In this document: positions 57,646 through 64,000 of the stretch, in pieces
How positions within the stretch are numbered: position 1 is the stretch's first letter
Layout of the letters: each line of letters begins with the position of its first letter
Origin: Ambrosia x helenae
Taxonomy: Eukaryota > Streptophyta > Magnoliopsida > Asterales > Asteraceae
Direction of reading: 5' to 3'
Assembly (NCBI GenBank): GCA_030844895.1
Contig: CM061226.1
Coordinates: forward strand, 41,610,238 to 41,674,237
Length of the DNA: 64,000 nt
Notes under the pieces: model-generated
Databases searched by the model: none
Told to the model about the DNA's origin: nothing
Seen by the model: only the letters and a program-made list of their open reading frames with translations
Made by a program: the position numbers and the translations under genes

Positions 57646-58646
57646 TCAACGAACGTTCAAAATGCAACACAAAAATCCTTTCTTTTTTATTGCTTGCTTG
57701 ACTTTTGATTTACATCTGCTTTTGCCTTCCTTTTCCTTTATTACTTCAAAACTCTTATTTTTACCAACTGAACCAGAACTGATGGTACCAAAACCTACAC
57801 ATTAAACACACAATAATCAATGGATATACACATATATGAAGTGTTAATAAGTTACAATATACACTAATGTACAACATATATACACCCATGTACAACATAT
57901 ATTCACCAATGTACAACATACATACACCACTGTACAACATATATACACCCATGTACAACATATATTCACCAATGTACAACATATATACACTCATGTACAT
58001 CATGGTACAGCAGTGTATAATACACCTATATATAACTGCATATACATAACAGTTATACAACTATCTAACAATAAACCATTCTATACACTTGTGTATAGGC
58101 ATTTGGCTTTGTTTATCCTCATAGCCGTTATGTCTCTTATCCTCTTTACGTAATATACGCCAACTTATAATATACACCAACGTATAATATACACTAGTGT
58201 ATAGGCTTTTGATAATAATAAAGCGTCTCCTTTTTTTGACGTGATAATCCTATTTTGGGTTTCGTCACTTAACCTTTTATGTAATATACACCAACGTATA
58301 CTCTCAAAAAATACATAACCTCCATGTACTGCACATTCTCTGTAGGGTTTGGTCACTTAACCTTTTATATAACATACACAACTGTATATTATCACAATAT
58401 ACATAACCGCAATGTCATGTACAATCAAGTTTGTTTAAGAGAGATAAGTTTCAAAGATTCAGTAATCCTATATTGAAAGAAATCGTGCAATTGATCTAAC
58501 CTAATATAACACAATCATTACAAATACAATTCCAATTGATTATACATTTCGATCTAACAAAAACTTCTAAGAAATTACTAAAATTAACAATACGAAAGAA
58601 AGATTGAATATTCATACATACTTGTATACGAATTGTTGATCTTCAT
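57646..58646 (-). CDS. Small two-exon ORF of MULE C1, basic C-terminus
   Basis: Exon 1 is 58646-58622 (MKINNSYT) with a GTATGT donor; exon 2 is 57794-57646, in matching phase, giving 57 residues. It continues FGTISSGSVGKNKSFEVIKE and has a Lys-rich run KSRCKSKVKQAIKKK. The intron contains the palindrome repeats. The N-terminus and splice positions match those of the MULE C2 ORF, but the C-termini differ. No known family. Whether it is translated is unknown. Confidence 0.45.
57855..58400. repeat. Minus-arm repeat array in MULE C1
   Basis: Units such as CAACATATATACACCCATGT and CAACATATATTCACCAATGT alternate at 57855-58010 with a 22-bp step, followed by TATACACTTGTGTATAGG, TATACACTAGTGTATAGG and ACCAACGTATA variants. 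The same half-site TATACAC as in the plus arm. Confidence 0.75.
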
Positions 58647-58909
58647 TAGTTTTTTTATATGTTCTTCATAGGTTTTGATGTATAAATACATATTTGAAAA
58701 TTTGGAATATTAGTCAGTTACAATGTAGACTTAATTACCTATTAATAAGCATATTGAACAAAAGTCAATAATACCTCTTGATTAAAATAAACAATTAATT
58801 AATTTTTACTTATTTACAATCATGCCATTAGAGATCAATGGCTATAAAGTGGTTCCTATAGTTCATACTTAAGTTATGGTTCCTATTTGAACCCTACCCT
58901 ATATATATA

Positions 58910-60483
58910 CTAGTAAGAAACCCGCGCAATGCGGCGGGATTGAAACGTTTTATTTTGGTACTTATTTCAAATTCGTATAGTATTGGTTTGTTCATCTCCG
59001 TATGTTTTTTTATCTAAATGAATCTACAAAACCAGGAAGTTAACACTTAAATGATTAAGATATGTATAAAAAGGTGTAATTAGTAAAATGGGACGAATGA
59101 AAACCATAAACTAACAAATAATCAACATTAGAAGCTTCAACTTTTGAATTCAGTATCCATGCCTATGTATTTTAGCAAGTGAAATAGGCGTGCATTAGTA
59201 TATATTTATAGAATAAACTTTAGTAGGTTAGCACATGGTTTAATTTTCAAATTCATGATTTTCCCACCCCTTTAAATTATGAAATTTTGTTAAACTTTAG
59301 TAGGTTAGCACATGGTTTAAATTGAAATTGATGATTTTCCCACCCTCTAAATTAGGAAATTTTGTTTATCTTTGACTAAAGTGTAAATTTTTTTTGTGTT
59401 TTCTGTGAATGCCAAATTCAGTGCATTCATCTTTTTTTAAAAACTTTGTTTAAAAGGACCCCTTCAAATTAGGGAGTTTTGTTGTTATTAACATAGATGT
59501 TCATATCATGTGGATATATAATATGCATCATGTGTTTTCTACCAAATTGATGCAGCTGAGGTTTTTAAAAGAAATTTACCTACAATTAATATCTACAATG
59601 CATTTTTATATTTTTTCTAAACTTAATTATTTTAAAGTTTTATATATTTATCTAATTATGTATATTTAAAAGTTTAATGAGATTTCTTTTAGTTAATTAT
59701 ATTTATGTGTATACCTATTAATATATGCATGCATACCCATATACATTTGAAGCTATCAGTAACATATGTGATAAAGCATTCTTAGAGCCCAGTCTTGTGT
59801 TGCAGTTTTGTTACCGTTTGACAAATTATTTGTTTGTCAAAGCAAGGATGAACCATAATGTTTAACAACATTATCATATTTTAAGAATCACCAAAGTTGA
59901 TATGTATATTTTCGAGTGCCCTGATTGATTTTTTAAATCGTTGCATTTTATTTATGTGAATTTTTCATTATTGGGTGGAACAATATTTAATACCAAATTC
60001 AATTTTACAATTTTGAGTTTTACTTAATCATGAAAGGGTGTTATGATTCAACATCCATATTAACAATAAATCCATATTATATTTCATCTAGTTAGTATTT
60101 AAAACATAAAATGCAATAATCACTTGTACATAAGGCATTCTTTCTTGTATATTTCAATCCACGCATCGGTATTGATTACGAAAAACACCGACACGTTGAC
60201 AAAAATGAGCCGGTCTTCATGGTATATTCGAATGTTTTTAAAATATAATGGTTTTAAAGTTACGATATAATTAAATAAAAGAAATTATAATTTTGTAGGG
60301 GATGGGAGGAAAATGTAATTAGTAACTAAAAAATAGGGAATTAAAGTGTAAATAAGATAGGGTATTAAAATGTAAATAATGTATGAATGACTATTTTACC
60401 CTCATTTTAGGGTTGTTAATGAAAAATTTGTTCTTAACTTTTGGGTATCTTAAAATACCCCTCACTCGTGCATTATAATATAA

Positions 60484-60485
<2 letters not shown>
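58910..60485 (-). mobile_element. Helitron between the two MULE C elements
   Basis: The left edge A|CTAGTAAGAAACCCGCGC reads on the minus strand as hairpin CCCGCCGCATTGCGCGGG, TTTCTTA, CTAG, then T. The right (5') end is near 60485, inside GT/TA repeats; its TC is unclear. An 85-bp tandem duplication (TTTAGTAGGTTAGCACATGG) lies at 59218-59370. No ORF. Confidence 0.68.
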
Positions 60486-60518
<33 letters not shown>

Positions 60519-60801
60519 GGAAAAATATCATTTAGGAACCAAGGTACTAGTTAGGAACTTAGGAACCAATCTAAGCCATACATCTTTTAATCTTTATCTA
60601 AGGGTAGGATTGTAATTGAACAATTATGATTTATATTTTAATTAAAAAAAAAGTTTTAAAAATGGAATGTTTATCACCATCATTGCCTTCCTAATATCAC
60701 TCATAACTTCCCCCTAATATCACTCAATTGCCTTCCTCCAAAATATCAACATCACGTACGATTCATTAGACCCGGCTTCAATCGATGAAGATAAACAAGT
60801 G

Positions 60802-61560
60802 ATGGATAATAATCATATACATGAAAACATTCAATCAGTTTCTCACGATATTGAGGATCATGATACACAATCACAACCTTTTTTTGCAAAATAGTGTTGA
60901 GAATCAAGGTATTTGTGTAATGTTTTTTTAGTTTTTTAATTTCTTTTTGTTCGCAATTAGGGTTTCAGTTTTTACGAAACAGCAGGTTTGTATTAGACAG
61001 AGCAGTTTTTTTTACGTACAAAAATTTTTCATACGTACAAAGTTTTGGAATTATACACCGATGTATAATTCAGATCATGTTGCGTTATAGCAGTTTTCAT
61101 ACGTACAAAGAGTTATACAATTATTCACTGTCGTATATTAGTTTAGTTTTTGGAATTATACACCGATGTATAATTCAGATTATGTTGCGATATAGCAGTT
61201 TTCATACGTACAAAGAGTTATACAATTTTCATACGTACACCGATGTATAATTCAGATCATGTTGAAGCGTACAGATACACTAACATTCATCTATACACTG
61301 ATGTATATTAGTTTAGTGTTTTATTATACACCAGTGTATATATGCTTAAGCGCAATGATATACTAAGATTTTTTTAAGCGTACATAAACAAATAACAGTA
61401 ATATACACAGGCGTATATTAATTATTTAAAATGTAATGTCTGACGTTATTGTTTACTAAAGTTCGGTTAATTAAGTTCTAATGTGCATTTGTTTATTGTA
61501 GGTTCCTGGTCCAGCAAAGTATACGAGTCTCCTGGTGGGACGAGATATTGGACTCCTGTT
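60802..61560 (+). pseudogene. FAR1-like N-terminal fragment in MULE C2
   Basis: Exon 1 from ATG 60802: MDNNHIHENIQSVSHDIEDH, DTQSQPFF, then a 1-bp gain in a T run; the restored phase would end at 60908 (SVENQ). Exon 2 at 61502 reads GSWSSKVYESPGGTRYWTP, the canonical FAR1-related lead-in, and then decays. The intron (60909-61501) carries the palindromes. Domains further downstream are absent. Confidence 0.6.
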
Positions 61561-63050
61561 GTAGGTTCCTCGTCCAACAAATTTATTATTTCGTATTTTT
61601 TAGTTATTAATGTTTTACACATTATACACTGATGTATAATACACATGATGCACTGGTGTAAAGTTGGTTGAATTTTATGATGTCAAACGATTTTAAGCAT
61701 GAGGATACATAATATACTTTGATGTATATATGTTGAATTTCATATATTGTATACACTGTTAATATAATTAAATCTATAATGTACACTGATGTATACTGTT
61801 GAATTTGATGGTTCTATAGAGTGTCTGTGTATAACTAGTAGGTCTATACACTGATGTATAATTGTGAAGTATAAATATACACCGACGTATATTTGTTGAA
61901 TCTTATGGTATAGTACACTGTTTTTATAGTACTAGTTGGACTATACACTGATGTATAATTGTAAAAGTATGAATATACATGCAATGTGTACAATCAAAAT
62001 CACAATCGCACATTATGTATAGGTATACAATGGTGTACAATCAGAATCACAATCGCACATTATGTGCAACCAACATCGGCTAAATCGCACAAACCATAAC
62101 AACACATTGCATGTACAATCACATTATTATAAAAGCCCTAAAACATACCTACAACCCATTAACAATGCACCAATGTATATCATGATAATATTCAACTTCA
62201 ACATCATTGTGTATGCAAGAAGAAATATACGACAGTGAATAATAGCATAAAACACATCAAGAAAAACAAACAGTACTTTTATTATTAGGTAAACAAATAC
62301 ATAATAAAAAAATTGAACATCGTTTCAATCAAATACTAAAACCAAATTTTTTTAAAGGGCAGTGTCGTGCGTCATGATATCCCAAACGACCACAGTTGGT
62401 ACAATAACGTGGATTCCTATTAATGTACTCATAAACCACATTGTATGCTCCATTGCCAAAAATTACATATCCTTCTCCAAACTCAAAAGCTCCGTGTCCT
62501 AGCATTAGAGCACATTCATTATGTAATTTACTTGTTGTCAACTTCACCTTGTAACCAAAACCTAAATAAAATACACACAAAACATATAGTTCACAATAGT
62601 GTATACTGAATTTAAACATGCTTTTTAATCATATAGTCAATTATATACACCAATGAATACTTAATCCATACGGTACCAATGTGCATATTTTATATACACT
62701 TGTACATTCTATATACACCAGTGTATATAAAATGTACACTGATGTATATTCTATGTGTACAGTTGAATATACACTGATGTACAAAAGTTTGGTGTATTCA
62801 TTAGTGTCAAGTATATACACTGATGTATATTCTATGTGTACAATTGAATACCCCAAAACCTACGTAAAAAAAGTTTGGTGTATTCATTTGGTGTACATTT
62901 TATATACACTGGTGTATATAGAATGTACAAGGAATTTTTACATTATATACACACTGTTGTGCTCATAAAGTCTATGTTTGTATACATCAATGTATAGCTA
63001 ATGCATATATTAGAAATTTTTACACTCAATATACGATGGTGTATATTAAA
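61040..63050. repeat. TATACACYGATGTATA arrays on both arms of MULE C2
   Basis: At least 20 copies of TATACAC(C/T)GATGTATA or TATACACCAGTGTATA-type words, including 61053, 61150, 61290, 61325, 61625, 61780, 61845, 61870, 61943 and, on the right arm, 62710-62900. The central bases differ from those of MULE C1 (AGG) but the TATACAC and TGTATA halves are the same. Confidence 0.75.
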
Positions 63051-63373
63051 ATTTGTACCACATTCGATGATCGTAAATTACAAACCTGGGTTGTTTTAAT
63101 AGGGTTTCAGAAACCCTTTTATAAAGAAACAACAGTTTTACAACCTTAATATATGGATTAAAACATAAACAATGCGATCGCCAAAACACTAAAACATAAA
63201 CAATTAAACCCTTAAACGATTAATCAGATTTTTTCAAACCCAAAAAACATAAAAGTCGATTTATAAAGGAATAAAATTTTATACACAATAAGCGATCGAT
63301 TAAAGGAAATAAAATTTTTTTTTGGATCTTGATACATACCTGTATAATTGTCGATCATCGTTATTATGTGCAT
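62329..63373 (-). CDS. Small two-exon ORF of MULE C2 with a zinc-knuckle-like motif
   Basis: Exon 1 is 63373-63340 (MHIITMIDNYT, donor ACAG|GTATGT); exon 2 is 62561-62329 after a TTTATTTAG acceptor, phase 1 to phase 1. Together they give 88 residues with no internal stop: FGYKVKLTTSKLHNECALML, then GAFEFGEGYVIFGNGAYNVV and PRYCTNCGRLGYHDARHCPL. The Cys pattern C-x2-C-x5-H-x4-C with HDAR is reminiscent of C-terminal knuckles of FAR1-like/MULE proteins. The intron of about 780 bp holds the palindromes. It shares its start and splice sites with the MULE C1 ORF. Function unknown; nucleic-acid binding is a reasonable guess. Confidence 0.5.
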
Positions 63374-63614
63374 TTCTTCCCCTTGTTTGATGTATAGAAT
63401 AATCGCACAAATTATGTTAGTTGTGGTGTTTTGTCAGTTACAATGTATACTAAATAACCTATTAAAACTCAAATACAAAAAGACAACATTACCCCTTGCT
63501 TTAATTAAAAAGTTAATTAATGTTTATCATATTTACCATCATGCCATTGAATATGGATGGATGAGATTTGTTCCTAAAGTTCCTAACTAAGGGTTGGTTC
63601 TCAATTGAACCCTA

Positions 63615-63616
<2 letters not shown>

Positions 63617-63646
<30 letters not shown>
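63617..63646. repeat. (TA)n microsatellite
   Basis: TA repeats between MULE C2 and the next element. Confidence 0.95.
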
Positions 63647-63649
<3 letters not shown>

Positions 63650-64000
63650 TAGAGGTTCGGGTACAAAAACCTATTTTTGTGAGAAGGGTAAGAAGGCATG
63701 TGGGAGTGACACGTGGCAAAGTTTTAATTTAATAAGAAGGGCAATAGAGTAAATACACTATTTTTTCAAGTTTATAAAAAATCAACCTCTTAGTCAAAAT
63801 GAGAGATTTATGGCCAATTTAATTTAAAGCATTTGAATTAAGATGTATTTTTTGTCCATAATCATCTATATCTTGTTCACATTTTTTTTAAATCTCTGAC
63901 GTGTAGTGATTATTTAGAGGTGCTCATCATTATCAACTATGTCTAAATTAATTTTTAATTATCTACCAGATTCTTTTTTTTTTCGAGATATATTTTACGT
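63647..64000 (+). mobile_element. Left end of a second MULE A-type element, cut by the window
   Basis: GGTAGAGGTTCGGGTACAAA, TTTTTGTGAGAAGGGTAAG and GAGTGACACGTGGCA match the left end of MULE A (GTGAGAAGTGTGAGAA, GAGTGACACGTGGCAG) at the same spacing. The right end is outside the window. Confidence 0.65.

Larger units (their letters stand above)
54936..58898. mobile_element. MULE C1, FAR1-related Mutator-like element with palindrome arrays
   Basis: Left end GATAGAGGTCAATTAGGAACC with TTAGGAACCATAGGAACC; right end TATGGTTCCTATTTGAACCC and TACC, between (TA)n tracts. It is 3.96 kb. The left half has plus-strand FAR1-like exons, the right half a small minus-strand two-exon ORF. Both introns are filled with TATACAC..GTGTATA motifs. 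The FAR1 link (FAR1/FHY3 descend from MULE transposases) supports the Mutator class. The transposase core is missing. Confidence 0.68.
60518..63616. mobile_element. MULE C2, FAR1-related Mutator-like element with palindrome arrays
   Basis: Left end GGAAAAATATCATTTAGGAACC, then CTAGTTAGGAACTTAGG; right end GTTCCTAACTAAGGGTTGG, then TTCTCAATTGAACCCTACC, between (TA)n tracts. Same plan as MULE C1: plus-strand FAR1-like exons in the left half, a minus-strand two-exon ORF in the right half, and TATACACTGATGTATA-like motifs in both introns. Confidence 0.68.

Overview
The window is nuclear DNA of a flowering plant. It is AT-rich and intron-rich, carries land-plant gene families (TIFY, PP2C, FAR1-like), and holds plastid accD and ndhC/ndhK fragments next to LINE, Ty3/gypsy, Helitron, hAT, PIF/Harbinger and Mutator-like elements. 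The repeat flavour suggests a eudicot, most likely Asteraceae; that family assignment rests on recall of similar repeats and is only moderately secure.

Only two host genes are supported. At the left edge is the 3' part of a TIFY8-like gene (exons 1-323, 903-968, 1353-1401, 1488-1638). At 4531-8437 is a six-exon PP2C phosphatase, 380 codons, with an N-terminal signal segment, all PP2C motifs, a probable GC-AG intron and a C-terminal KDEL. Its third intron holds a SINE-like repeat split by a plastid accD fragment.

Downstream of the PP2C stop begins a nested pile of about 21 kb. A 5'-truncated minus-strand LINE (8489-8950 and 29943-30090) is split by a PIF/Harbinger element (ends at 8951 and 29939, TSD TAA). 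The (TA)n tract of that Harbinger has taken in a foldback MULE, a Helitron, MULE A (with a hAT inside), MULE B, a 5.8-kb Helitron, and an inverted second MULE B that itself holds a solo LTR and another Harbinger. The two MULE B copies share an otherwise unrecognised acidic, proline-rich ORF.

From 30 to 46 kb are an LTR-like fragment, a small Helitron, a Harbinger carrying only its Myb-like ORF, a tandem repeat split by a Helitron, MULEs (one holding plastid ndhC/ndhK), a decayed LINE, a gypsy remnant and hAT elements. At 46268-53855 is a complete gag-only Ty3/gypsy element with nearly identical 2.68-kb LTRs and a 5-bp TSD, so a very recent insertion.

From 54.4 kb to the end is a row of TA-targeted MULEs separated only by (TA)n or a Helitron. 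Two related ones (54936-58898 and 60518-63616) carry FAR1-like N-terminal exons on the plus strand, small two-exon ORFs on the minus strand, and dozens of copies of a TATACAC..GTGTATA palindrome in their introns. This combination, repeated with a different palindrome in MULE B, is the least explained system in the window.
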